NCBI GenBank assembly: GCA_022113835.1
Contig: JAILWY010000024.1
Coordinates: forward strand, 5,894,501 to 5,958,500
Direction: 5' to 3'
DNA: 64,000 bases
DNA from: Atopsyche davidsoni
Taxonomy: Eukaryota > Arthropoda > Insecta > Trichoptera > Hydrobiosidae
Position 1 is the stretch's first letter. Each line of letters begins with the position of its first letter. Under the pieces are notes generated by a model, which had not been told where the DNA came from, made no database searches, and saw nothing but the letters and a program-made list of their open reading frames with translations. A program made the translations under genes and the position numbers. Below are positions 13,000 through 25,745 of the stretch, one piece after another.

Positions 13000-15823
13000 A
13001 AGGGGAATGCATCCCCGGGCGCTCTTCAGCCTGATTAAAAAACTTAACGGTTTGCGGCCATCCTGCGGATTGTTCCACTGACAAGGGAGGAATGGGGGTT
13101 GCATCGATTTTGCTATTGGGGTGGAAAAGCTCAATAGAACTGAAGCAAACGAAACTACTGTGTTTTATGGCATTTTTTTATAGAGATTTCTCACGTTTTT
13201 GTTTCGTCACTACAGTCATCTTAGAGAGCATGAAAACTTCAGACAATCCCTGAAGATGATTCCAGTTAATAGTAATTTTCTAATAATTTACATCAAATAT
13301 ATTAAAAAAAACGTTTTTACGTTTACAACATTGAAAGTCTAAACATCCTCACTGCGCCAACAATTCATACAAGCGTTATTTTTACGGGTCCTGTTTTATT
13401 TTTGTAAAACCATCATTTGTAAAGGCAGTCCCTTTTGGCTGTGGTTTATTTGTTTTTCAGGATCTTTACAAAAGCAGTGTAAATTGTTTTTTTTTTTTTA
13501 ACCCGTGTACGTGGCGGCTTTGCGACGTCGGCGGAATTATAAGAGTGAGGTTAGAAGTTGGGATTTTTGTGGTTAATTTATTCTGACAGCGTAGAGCTCG
13601 GGCAACACTGACGCGGGTCAGTTTTGAATAAGGAAAGTTGCCATTATTATATTCAGGGAGTAAACACGCCGCCGAAAATAAACGTTCAGAGCAAACATCG
13701 CCAATTATGACCCGCAGAACTTATAAAATACTAAAACTTTAAATAATTTAATATATTTTTTTCGATTCTTATCCTATGATCTGCAGACGACATTTGATTA
13801 TTAATTTGAGATTATTTTTTTGCGTTTTTTTATATTTTATTTTCATTCAAAACCAATTAATAAAAAACCTCAAATATATTAGGAATGTAGTAGAAAATAT
13901 CTTATATCTCATATCTTGCATTTTTGTATATAGGTATATCATAATTAATAAGATTTTCGCTATAAAGGCATTCAAATGATTTACTTACGTATAAGTATAG
14001 TAATCTTTTCGCTCTTGTATATTTGTACATATTGCGTAAAACTTGTTTAATTTATTACATTATTTTTTCCGTGTAAACACTAGGGTATTTTTTAAAAATA
14101 AACGTCATTAATAACATTGAAACAGCCTACATAAAAAAACAGGTTTTTATGACTCTTTGCATGCTATGAGAATATAAATACAAAAATAAAAAAAAACCAC
14201 GAATAGTGTCGCTTGGGGGCGTTAGAGATTCCGCCCCGAAACGTCGAAAACGGAAGGAAACACATTTATTTTTTACTCTCCCTCTACCGTGACAGTTTCT
14301 GGTAGAACACGCGTTTACTTGCTAAGGAATTCAGATATTAACCTCCTTTCGTGTGTACAAGCATTTTACATCTCGTAAGCATTCTGTTGTGAACCGAATT
14401 TTAAGTGATTCAAATGAATTGCTAGACACGTTTTGGAAATTCAATTTGAGTGTTGTATGAATTGATTATTATTATTATTTATTTGATGTATTATCAATAT
14501 ACAAGTTATACATTTATAATGCCTTATATGTTCTGGATAATAAAATTTTATCGAATATTTGCTGAATTTGTCCAAAACAACCTTTTTCTATATTTATTAT
14601 AAATATTGAATATACACACTATATATTAAGTTGTTAAGGTTTAAAATCACATATTTGATTAATTTCGGTCGTTTTTGATTTCGGCTAAGGTGTCTATAGT
14701 TACCAGGGCAAAGATCTTTGCCAGCAAGTTTGCAGCAGAGGTTGGTCAAACACATCCGGACATTTGCGGAAGCTTGATCAATGTTTGCCATGAGGGTTAA
14801 TTACTTGTTTACATCCCTTTGGTTGTGTAGGGGTAGTTTTGGATGTGTATCAGGCCCTCTGAGAGGTTCCCTTGGCCGACATGGCCTCTATTACTCAAAT
14901 TCTGAGAAGAACAACCCATCGATTGCGCCAGCTGGAAGTCAATATTTGAGTGCCTGCTAATAGATCTTTGGAACAGATTAGGGTTCAGTTTTGCATTAAA
15001 TTGGTAGTGTTAAATCATTCAACCAAATTTGATTTGAATAAACACGCCCGTTCAAAATATTGTAATTAAATAAATTTTTAAAATGACAAGTATAAATTTA
15101 ATATTCAACAAATATAGCACATAATACAACTCCTCTACGCATTTCTTCATTTAATTCCTAATATATAAAAACATATTCTTATGGCATATAAAGATATTTA
15201 CCTTATCTTTAAAATATTTTTCTGTATATAAAAGCTTTTAAATGTGTACCAGTGCGCTCAAAAACAACAATATTTTTAAATTGCTTGAAAATTGTTTTAA
15301 TATTCAAAATTTATTTAACTATTTTTTATTTTAACATACTCATACATTTATGAGATTTTATCTTGATTTTATATGATGTATATTTGCACAAAAGATAACC
15401 TTTAAGTATTAATTTTATTTGTACAATAGACTACAACGAAATAAAACTGAGTGTATATGTTACATGTTTCTATTTTTTTATACAATTTTCTCTCAAACGG
15501 TGCAAGGAAATCAAAGTACATTCAAAGGTTATGACCTCACATAGTCAAATATCATATCTAAGAAAAATATATTTTTGAAACATCTTTAAAACGCTTTGAA
15601 ACCTCTCCGTTAAAGTGCTTAAGTTACTAATGCACCACAGCTATAAAAATGACGCGAGTACATCATTTCATGCTCAAAGGGGATCGTAGATTTTAGAAAG
15701 ATTAAATTTCATGCAAGATGAATATATTTTTCAGGAGTCTCAGCTTATTCTAGCTCAACTGCTTTGTAGACAACTTTATCATTGAGTGAGACCTTTCCAA
15801 ATACGCCGCTTTCAAAATAAATA
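13000..15823. other. Non-coding DNA with two CpG-rich patches
   Basis: CpG-rich patches at about 13500-13690 and 14195-14290 could be promoters or decayed exons. A hammerhead-like pair of boxes lies on the minus strand at about 13201-13226, with CTAAGA in place of CTGAAGA before GAAAC. No protein recognised. Confidence 0.45.
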
Positions 15824-16068
15824 TACAGGGTGATTCACCAAGCGTACACTGAAAAAATATATATAATTAATAAACACATTCTTGAAAATATCTTTTCAAC
15901 AATAACTACCACATTCGTTAGAAAAAGTCTTTTCAAGGTCGTGACGTCATAATTTAAAATTCACTTGAATAAATTGGCTTATCACTTTTTTTTTTATATT
16001 CTCACAGTTTTTGAAAATATTTATGTTGATTGTATCAATAGAATGGATACGTTTGTAATCACCCTGTA
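15824..16068. mobile_element. 245-bp MITE with TACAGGGTGATT ends
   Basis: The left end TACAGGGTGATTCAC and the inverted right end TACAGGGTGATTACA define a short non-coding element flanked by TA. The ends resemble those of the MITE at 43864, suggesting a related Tc1/mariner-type source. Confidence 0.7.
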
Positions 16069-16564
16069 AGTTTTGCCCCGTGCAGCTTAATTGTGTTTGC
16101 AGAGTCCTTCTGTGTTTATTTTCAGGATTAAAATGTAAAGGTAAACTGAATATGCATATATTATCCCGGAGATGGCAACCCTTCAGCTACCCGACGCGAC
16201 CACTGCACCCCAGTTAAATATGCTTAGTCGTACCCGTTTGTGGGTTTTTTTTCTTCATGTTTGCAAGTATATTCAATGCCCAAATTTAATAAATTACTAA
16301 ATAAATGTCAGATAACAAATGTGACGTGATTTTTTAATGCTTAAAAAGAAAAGTGTGTCATTTGTTATATTATAAAATATATTCTTAAAATTTCCTCGTA
16401 TATTGTGGTGGTGTAAAATAAAAATGCATAGTCGTTGTCTAGTACAAAAAAAATATCTGTAAATAGTTGTAGAATTTCATAGTAGAGTTAGAGAAAATAA
16501 AAATAAAAACATGTACTTGTCAGTCGAGATGATCAAATAAGGTTCGTCTTATTTTTTGGATTGG

Positions 16565-16705
16565 ACGTCAATCAGATGCGTATTAATTACCCATTACGGG
16601 TTTTTTTTATATTATTACTAATATAATTAGGCACATTAGTTCATACATAGAAGACGATTTAAAGAAACTCTCAGAAAAATATCATCGTGATTTGTGTGGG
16701 ATTAG
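16565..16705 (-). mobile_element. tRNA-derived SINE, 5' truncated
   Basis: The minus-oriented copy keeps the 3' tail (cgtcaatcagatgcgtatta at 16565) and the cttctatg...ctgagag body. It stops within atcacacaaa of the tRNA-like head. Confidence 0.7.
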
Positions 16706-19700
16706 TAACAAATAAGGTTCCTTAAGGGGTTGCGCTTATGCAGCCAGGAATAAAGACAGGTTGCTGTAAATTGTATCAATTGCTATTGAAACGACAGCTG
16801 AACTGAAAGATGATTTGTCAAGCACCTGAGAGGTTAACGAAACCAAATTGATTTGAGGATTTTCACCTCTTGAGGTTTTTTTTAACATTCGATATAGTCT
16901 ACAAAGTTCTGTTATTGGATATTATTATATTTTTTGTTGAGTGTCTTTTTAAGGCTTTCGCACCCAACTCTACATCATAAGAATTATATATGTCATGGCA
17001 CACAGATGGTTAACGTATACCTGGGGCATCACAATTATTTACAGTGTGAGGGTTGGGTTAAGTTGGCCCACAATGTGAGGGCCAAGGGTTAAAACGGAAC
17101 AGGTATGCAGATTTTCTGACAATCACAAATAATACAGATAAGTCACGCATTATAAAAAAATATTTATTTTAATTATCACAGAATATCAAACGTTACAATT
17201 AAAGTATCAATAATATATGTAATGAATATAAATATCACAAGTTTGCAGTAAGCAACCAAAATATTTTTAAGAGAATCGCACTTTATTTATTTGTATATTA
17301 AATTTAATATTCGCAAGTAATGTTTAAAAGTTGATTTATAATAGTTATTTAAAATATTTTATACATTTTTAAGGAGTGCTTGCTTTTAAGTTCCTTTAGA
17401 CGTGGACTGGAAATACACAAAAGATTATATGCGCCAGAATTCCAGCAACTCGACGTGCTTTCAAGATTCATAGAATAAATTCTAGCAGGGAAGGTAACGA
17501 ATTATAGGTACTAAAATTTTACAGTGATTTCTTTCAGGAAAAATATTTTGAAAAATCAGCGAGAGCTTTTTATTATTACTTGTCATAAAATTTTCAAAAT
17601 AATCCCGACATTTTTTTAACGGATACATATATATCTGTTTGTATATTTTAGGTAAATATTTAAACAATAAGAAATCGTGTTTAAACAAACTTAGACGTGT
17701 GTTCAAGTAAACCTAAATTTATAGCTTGAAATTCATCCCTCTAGTTATATCAAACTGAGAATCTCTTTGTGAAGAATTTGTGGTCACACTACTGAGGCAT
17801 TTGGTCAAAATGTTGATGCTTTTAAGCCAAACAAACATTAATTAAAGGTCTCATTGAAAAGCAAGCTATATTTCAGTTATAATAAACAATTCACATAATA
17901 AATTATGTAATGCTGTGTTCATTAAATATGTTCATTTGAGAACTAACGTAATGATCAATGCATTTTGGTAAGATAATTTCTGCTAGGATAAAATATTTAT
18001 ATGCTAATAACACTTATATTAAAAATTATTACTATTTATACCAATAAGTATTTCAAAGCAACACGTTCAAAAAACAAAAATCCTTACGAAGAATATAAAA
18101 AAAAAAAAAAAACTAAAATTTCAGTAAGGCGCGAAGCGAGTAACAGCTTTTATAAATCCTGAAATTTCAGTATTAGAGATAAGTTAGAATCTACATAATC
18201 AGGTTTTATTCAACAATATTTATACAGCCCATCTCGAAACCAATTCGCCTCTCTCACTTTCTCTTTCTCTCTCAAGATTAACGCGCGCTCTCTCAACTTT
18301 TTTCGCATTAATTTGCAAGCTCTATGTGAGCTTTTGAGAATCAAAAGCCGTTCAATACCACTGAAATTAAACAAAAAATTAAATAAATACACTTTAAACC
18401 GTAAAATCTCATTTTAAAGACCAACTGTATACATTAAATTTGTTTTTGTAAGAGTATTTACTTTCGCTCACCTGAGTCACGGAATCAATGAGTCTTCAGA
18501 TACGTGAGTTTTGACGAGTTTTTATTCGATAACCAAGGCTTATTGCAGTTTATTCTACAAGTATTAAAAGTAAGATAGAATTTATTTACATGTATAAACA
18601 CACGGATTTCAGGAAATTGCTTCGAAGTAAGTTTTAACACCCCTTGGTCCGCATCAGCCCCTGTGTTAGGGGTTGCTGGAATCGCCGTATTTATTTGATA
18701 AAGCGCGAGAGCCGCGCCACTGAAATCTCATCAAAAGTTTCATAAATGCTCCGGATAAAGCACTGCACTGAAACACCGAGGGGAATTTTCGGGACTCAAG
18801 AACCTAGTGGAAATTTACAGCCTTCTGGAAAATTAATAATTCTCTAAGTTTTTTTTTTTTTTTTTGCCCGAATTGAAAAAAGTGATTAGGCGATAAGCGG
18901 TGTTTTATTTAGATAACTTTTTGCGTGAAGCGACATTTTTAGTATTTTGAATCTTTATGTTTTTAAATTTGTTGAATAAAAGAAAATATTAATTTAATCT
19001 GCTCTTATATTTAAACTGATAACATTATTTGCATTATAGAAAGTAGCACCTTCATAAGTATACATTGAATGATCAATTTCAGTTTTATTACTCTTGTACT
19101 AATTTTGTGCAATCAACTTGAATATATATATAGGAACTAAAATAGTTTTTTTGTCAACACACTTTTATTTCACTGATAATATGTGTGTCCTAGTCCTAGT
19201 TCTAATCTATATTAATTCTGCTTCCAATGCCTCTTTTTTCATTAAAAATTTAATAAAATACTATTCTGCTTAGGTTTTTTTTTTAACGAATTTTATCACA
19301 TTAAATTGTTCCATTCCAGTTTTTGTGTCATCGCAATGCAAGAAATTTTTCTTCAAATAAAATGTAAAAAAAAACTTTAAGGGTAACAACCCCATCTCGA
19401 AGACACCCCAGACGCAAACTTAGTGATAAATTGGAAAAAATAAGTAAAGAACCCTGAAAGCAAAGTTATATCTTACGATTTATCTGGATTTAAGAAATAT
19501 AAACACAGCGTGGTAAATATAATATTTAAATTCAAAAATTTTATTTGGGCTTAAATTTTTGAGTTAAACAATTTCGGAAAAAAAAATATTTTCATTCTTC
19601 ATAATAATTGAACACGAATTCTTGCACTAATTTTTAAAGCAAAAATTTCCAAGACTGGCATTTTCATTTTTAAATTTAAGAATTATATCTAATGTATTGA

Positions 19701-20902
19701 ATGATTAAAAATATATAATTTCAATTTATAGAAATTTTTTATTAAAATTATATCATTTTATTTTTAAATTGCATGAGCTAAGGTGCATACATCTCGTTGT
19801 GAATCCAAAAAAAAAGTTTTTCTAGAGTTGATATATGATTTTAAAAAAATGTATTGTTGTCTTTAAATACTAAGTTTTATCATCTTTTCAGGATAAAAGC
19901 ATTCTCAAACACACCAAAAAAACATTGATAAAAAGTTAGTTTCAGAAATGGTTTTCATTGTAAAGCTCCACATTGCGCCCTTAAAAGTTATGTATAGTAA
20001 CCCATATTTTCCTGAAACTTTCGATAAATATTTTTCGAACCCCCTATGTACACAAATTGACGCCTTGGCGAGTTTGTCCGCAAATAAAAGATATATAACA
20101 TATCCAGAAAATTGAAAGTCTATCCATTAAGCAAAGCAATAAAATATTTCCCTTGTATGGAATACGTATCCATCAATTTTCCGTTATCCCGAACATTTCT
20201 TTTACAAGAAAGCATAAAGGATGTTAGCGTGAATTGAAAAAAATCTTGTTTCTTGGTTCTTTTCTGAACTCTAGAGATGACCCTCTGAATTATATTTTAT
20301 TCATTTATTTAAATGGTTTCATATAAATAATAATAATAAATAGCAAAATGACGCAGTTTATATTTGTTATAATAAATAAAAGTCTTGAAGTCAGTGGTAA
20401 CGAATTTATTTATCGCAAACCAACAATTTTTTTTTAAAATATAAATCAAGAGCTTAAAGATCATGAAAAATCATGAAACTTTTGGCTCAAACAATATTTT
20501 ATGAAAATCACGCTTGAATAAAACCATAGTATACAAAAATAAACTGAAATGTTGAATTTTTAATAACCAAACGTCTGAATAAGGTTTCGTAATGAATATA
20601 TTTAAAATCTAATAGTAGTAAAAAAATATTTTTATTTAACCAATTCATTTTCATTATTACACACTTCCTTAATGATTCAATAAATAGTAAAAGATTAAGT
20701 GGGATATATTTTATTGATTTTCAGTTATTCCGTTAACATTTTTTTGTAGCACAGCTAAACTGAAATTTATATACAAAATACGTATATATTAAATAAAGTC
20801 ACATTAACTGCGCCTCATACTCATTTAATTTAAGAGCCGAGATCAATATAAAGAGGTACGTAGTCAAGTCTTACACATATTTTTTAATGTAATAATTTTC
20901 AA
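16706..20902. other. AT-rich non-coding DNA
   Basis: No recognisable gene. GC-richer patches at about 18225-18350 (ct-rich) and 18640-18800 show no family resemblance. Confidence 0.5.
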
Positions 20903-21600
20903 GAAATTCAATATTTTTGACAGAGAGTACTTGGTGGAATTCCATTTGAATATTTTTGAGTAAAATATTTAAGTGATTTTCCACATGTTCATTTTTATTT
21001 GTGACCGGTTTCGCCAACCTTTCACATTGGCATTATCAAACAGAGTGAGATTTTATATAATTCAAAGCAATTGGTAAACAATTGTTAGAGGGAGAGGTTG
21101 TTGGAAAGAGAGAGAGTGATTGTCAGGTGGTAAGGGCTAATGTGATTTTAATATACCTGACAAGTGGAGGATTCTATATAATTGCAAGTTTTGTGAACAA
21201 ATGTTTTTATTTTAATGGTGTAATTATCTAATGTAGTGGCTTTGGGGCGTATCAGCAGCTATCCTGTGTTGGGGTTTGTCCTGTAGTGTATTTATCTGTA
21301 AAATAATAGGTTTTTACGCGGTGAATGTTTTTTTAAAGATGTGATTTAGCAATAGGGAATAATAGTGGAGACTTATTGAAAATAGCCTGGTCATTAAACA
21401 GGTGCTCCGGTGTGTTATCTTTTATGCGATTGATCTCTAAAGTCTCTTGGCGATCAAGTTATGTGCCTTTTTTGTTAATATGCAAAATTTTGATATTTGA
21501 GTTCTGGTTAAAGTCGTGCTTATTATCAGAGAGGTGGAGGCCGAAGGTAGATGTCTCATCTCCCTTTTTCTATCCTCTTCTGTGGTCTTTGGTGGTTTTC
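20903..21600 (-). mobile_element. Penelope-like element, 3' part with end of the GIY-YIG domain
   Basis: On the minus strand, 21560-21345 reads TFGLHLSDNKHDFN, then IKILHINKKGT, a TAA stop at 21459-21461, then LDRQETLEINRIKD and HLFNDQ. This matches the C-terminal tail of the GIY-YIG endonuclease domain of Penelope-like elements (FA.HL...H, ILH..KKG, LE.LEI). Below it lies a non-coding 3' region with a hammerhead-like motif at 21001-21048 and the conserved end (tttttgacagagagtacttg on the plus strand) shared by other copies. The element is 5' truncated and dead. Confidence 0.75.
21001..21048 (-). ncRNA. Hammerhead-like motif in Penelope-like 3' region
   Basis: The minus strand reads TTTGATAA, then a TGCCAA...GGTTGGC hairpin, then GAAACCGG. 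The order core box - stem II - GAAAC is that of the minimal hammerhead ribozymes known from Penelope-like elements. The first box deviates from CUGANGA (UUGAUAA here), so cleavage activity is doubtful. Confidence 0.4.
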
Positions 21601-21983
21601 TCAAAAATATGTAGTAGATTTCAATTAAAAGAAAACTTTTTTTGTATTTGATTTCATGATTTTCCAGGTATTTTTTCCACCCCTAGTGCTGTGTATCTTA
21701 TCGAGGGAGCATCGAATGCTGGCCCACGATAAGTGCCTAAATGCATTTTTGATGAGAATTTAATTTCTCACCCCGTCGGGCTCACATTCAAGGTTCGTAT
21801 TTGCCTGAATTTATCGTCGAGTAATAAAATGTATGTCAACACGTTAGAGAATATACTTTATGCCCCTTGGAACGTGCTCTCGGGGTATTATCGGACGTGT
21901 GTGCAGACTCAGACTTTACGGTCTCACTTGATAAAGATATTATTTTCTTAGCTCGAAACGACTTATTTAATATATTTCTTATT

Positions 21984-22126
21984 ACTTATATGATAAGGCA
22001 CATTAGTTCATACATAGAAGATGATTTAAAGAAACTCTCAGAAAGATATCATCGTGATTTGTGTGGAATTTGAACTCACATCCCCTGGCTTACATGGCCG
22101 GTGTACTAACCCTTGTATTAACGAAT
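21984..22126 (-). mobile_element. tRNA-derived SINE, left arm of a palindrome
   Basis: The minus-oriented head and body run from the tRNA-like part (gtgattcgttaatacaaggg on minus) to the cacattagttcatacatag block. Nearly the mirror image of 22143-22284. Confidence 0.8.
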
Positions 22127-22142
22127 CACTTCGTTTCGAATC

Positions 22143-22335
22143 GATTCGTTAGTACAAGGGTTAGTACACCGTCCATGTAAGCCAGGGGATGTGGGTTCAA
22201 ATCCCACACAAATCACGATGATATTTTTCTGAGAGTTTCTTTAAATCATCTTCTATGAATGAACTAATGTGCCTAATCATATTAGTAATAATATAATAAA
22301 CCCGTAATAGGTAATAAATACGCATCTGATTGAAC
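22143..22335 (+). mobile_element. tRNA-derived SINE, most complete copy (right arm)
   Basis: The tRNA-like head is 22143-22215 with A box TAGTACAAGGG and B box GGTTCAAATCC, followed by a unique body and the tail ggtaataaatacgcatctga. RNA polymerase III promoter boxes are recognisable. An acceptor-like pairing GATT...AATC remains. Confidence 0.8.
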
Positions 22336-23999
22336 AATTCAAAAAATAGATAAACGTAATATATTTCTAATATAATAAATACAAAAAAATATATATTTTA
22401 AATTAATTTAATGTTTTTTTTACAAAGCCTACTTGTATGCAACAATAAGTGACAAAATTGGTACCGTGTGTAGGTTTCATTTTGGTTGAGATCCTAAGCC
22501 CATGGTAATTTTTTTAATACTGTGAATATGCTGTTTATGTTTTCTATGATTTCAAATGCGTTATTTTTATTTATTTTACAAAACTTGCATATAAATTTAA
22601 ATACATTGCCTTTGGGCATAGACAGAAAGCATTAAAACTCACATTTTCAACAACAACAAAAAAACATATTTAAATGTTTAACCGAAGTTTTGTTTTATGA
22701 TATGGGATTACTGCTATACGTATTATATTTTTAATATGTACTCTCAATTAAATTATTATCTTTTTAAATCAATTATATGTGTTTAACTGGATTTACATGC
22801 GGCTTGGTGTTTATTGTTTCTTCATCCCTCAGTATGTTTCAAATCGATGAATGTATGATTTAAACTAACGGATACAATTATGAACATAATAAATAACTAT
22901 TCACAAAAATAAGTTTTGAGGAACACAATGTTCAAATGACGATTAGATACACGCTTGTTATTTCATAATTGTGAGAAATTTCTCTACAAATATACATGGT
23001 GGTTTACAACGAGTTACATATATTTTTTTTCTAGGTATTTTTATTACTACTAAGACAATTATATACTATTTTTACAAGTAATCATTTCTAAAAATTTTTG
23101 AATTTAGTTTAACTAGTTGTTTAGTGTATTGTAGATCTTCGTGTTTATTGGTAGGTTAAAGATTTAAAATGTATTTAATTAGTCTGTCAAATTTTTTTTT
23201 AAAAATAAATATTTTAATTAAACTATTATGTAAATAATTTACGGAAGTTATCATGTGTTATCGTAGGTCTTACGCGATAATTTACTTACAGAAAACCCAT
23301 GACAAAAACTGGGGGACCGCGATATTAATTTTATATTTCTCAGCCTTGATTATAAGCAAGATCTAGTCGGATATTTTTCTGTAATTAAGATAATATATTT
23401 TAAGCTTTGAAAAATAATTTAAGAAGAGGAAATTTCCAATATAGTTTATAAAATGTATTTTGTAAATAAATCAAATATTACAGTTTTAAATTCGTTTTGA
23501 AAAACAATTGTCCGCCGCGATAATGCGAATATCTATTTTTATCAACTGTTAAAAATCATAAACATATCAATGTATTAGGAATAAAACGATATTATCTTAA
23601 ATTGAATTTGGTCTATGATGTTTTATTTTTTATGTATTATTTATCATTGAGTGAATTTAAAACACAATTTGTTTATCTTATAGGTCTCACTGTCATTTTC
23701 ACATTTTATTCTCAACACGTATTTTTATATATAAAAGTTACTTATTGCTCAGTTGTCAGGAAAAGTTTTCATTTTGTTTGTGAATGTTTATTAAATATTT
23801 TTCAGTTTGGATAAAATTAAATAATCTATATTGAATATGTTATTTTTGTTACATATTTTTGTCAATTTATTTAACTATAATTTAAAAAAATGAAAATTTA
23901 ATTTTATTATTAAAATTACATGTATGTGTATTCGGCACTCACATATTTATATGAGTTTATGTTTCCCTCGCAACAACCATGTTTGTTTTATCCTCATTT
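22336..23999. other. AT-rich non-coding DNA
   Basis: Only short AT-driven frames such as 23602-23814. Nothing recognised. Confidence 0.5.
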
Positions 24000-24310
24000 C
24001 AACCTGCGACGGGAGGGTAGTGACAATCTTTAATATTATAGGAGCGTTAATCTTTTCAATAGTCTTGATGGTACAATCATATAAATTCCAGACACGTAAC
24101 GAACAGGACACATTCGCGATTACAAGTGATTGAATCGAGGTGACATGTAATATTTTCTCTCTCCGAGGGCCTTCTTATTACAACCATTCTTTTGGTCTCT
24201 TCGTTTTCCGGTTCCCTGATCTTTAAAAAACCAAATATATTTTTATACTCACTCGATGCATGCAGTATCATAAATAATCTTTTTAACTCAAGATAACTCC
24301 TTAAAGCAAA
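24000..24310. repeat. Dispersed block C, copy 1
   Basis: Begins aacctgcgacgggagggtag and includes tttggtctcttcgttttccg and ctcgatgcatgcagtatcat. Matches 38880-39300, with part again at 62320-62350. Confidence 0.7.
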
Positions 24311-25119
24311 GTCAAACTCATATCATAGTTGTTCATGTTTAAGTTGTCAAAAATATATATATATATATATATATATATAAGGGCTCCCGGTTATTCCAGG
24401 TGTACTTGAGCTCATGCTTTTTTCAGCTCTACATTTGATTTGTTTTACAATTAATATCATTTTACTTTTAATTTTAACCATGAATATACAAAATATAAAA
24501 TCTTTTAAATTATAATAAACTAAATTGACAAATAAAAAATATAAACAAATTACACATTCTATGTAGATTATTTGATTTTATCCGAACTTCAAAGTATTTA
24601 AAAAACATTGTCTTTTGAAAATATAAACTTTTATCTGACAACTTAGCAATAAATAACTATTCATACAAACAGGTGATGAAAAACACGTGATAACTACGCG
24701 TTACATAGTTTTAAACTAGGTATTTTTATTACTTTAAAGTAAATTATTTACTATTATTGCAAGTACGAGTATACAAAAACATTCATTTACAATAAGAAAT
24801 AGCATATTTCAAAATCCGTGGCTTATATAGTTTGTGTATAGTTTCAACACTCACCGCATGCTCCCGGAAACTGGTATGGAAAAATCTATGTTACTGAAAT
24901 GATCACTAAATTATTGAATTTCGGTATATAATATATATTTTATTGTCAAAAACCATGGCCGGGCGTCTTCAAGTGACACTGGAGATCTCCTGACATTGCT
25001 AGAAATAAAAATACAAACATCCACTGCAATATTGGGCTTAATTTTCAGTGCTACAATTAATAAACATATTGACAAAAGTAAGCATTTAATAGTATAGCCA
25101 AACACTGCTGTACGAGGTT

Positions 25120-25340
25120 TTTAATTTTTACGATCGTCTTGGACTGACTGACCTTACGATGGTGGTCGTGTTTCTCCTCGAGTCTGTGGCCTCTTCCTGG
25201 ATGAGCAGGCTGGATGGCAAGACGAGGAGTTAGAAGGCCACAACTCGGAGTGGAGAGAGCGACTCGAGACTTTTTCAGCAGGTCCCTTGTCTCTGGCATG
25301 GGAACTTGCGGTCGTGCTAGAATGGAGCTTTTCTATGGAG
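25120..25340. other. Conserved GC-rich islet, copy 1 (possible exon remnant)
   Basis: A roughly 200-bp GC-rich patch in AT-rich surroundings, highly similar to 49690-49880. On the minus strand one frame reads ARDKGPAEKVSSRSLHSELW. The two copies differ by indels that are not multiples of three, so no common reading frame survives across the patch. I recognise no protein family. It could be a decayed exon or a conserved non-coding element. Confidence 0.45.
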
Positions 25341-25745
25341 AATGTCTGTGGAAATATGATCAACAATATGATGCAAAATGATTAAAAATACACAAATGAA
25401 CTAAGCAGATAAACCAACTGAAGACTTAAGTATTGCCAAAACTTTTACAGATCAAGAAAATATATTTAAATACTTACTTAATGTTATTTGTAGCCATCGC
25501 GTGCGGCTTTAATTTTAAAAACAATCGTATTTATAAAGCCTCATTATTTAATTTTAGTGAGACACAATAATCTGTGTAATATATAAAATATTTTATTTTA
25601 TATAAATGCAATTCTAATCATTCAGTTTAATACTGGATTATAAAAGCTGAAAATTGCTCACTCACAATTAATCGCAGGTCTGCAAACTCAAAAAATCACT
25701 GAAGATAAAACAGCAAACACATTCTCACAAATATTTTTTTTGTCT

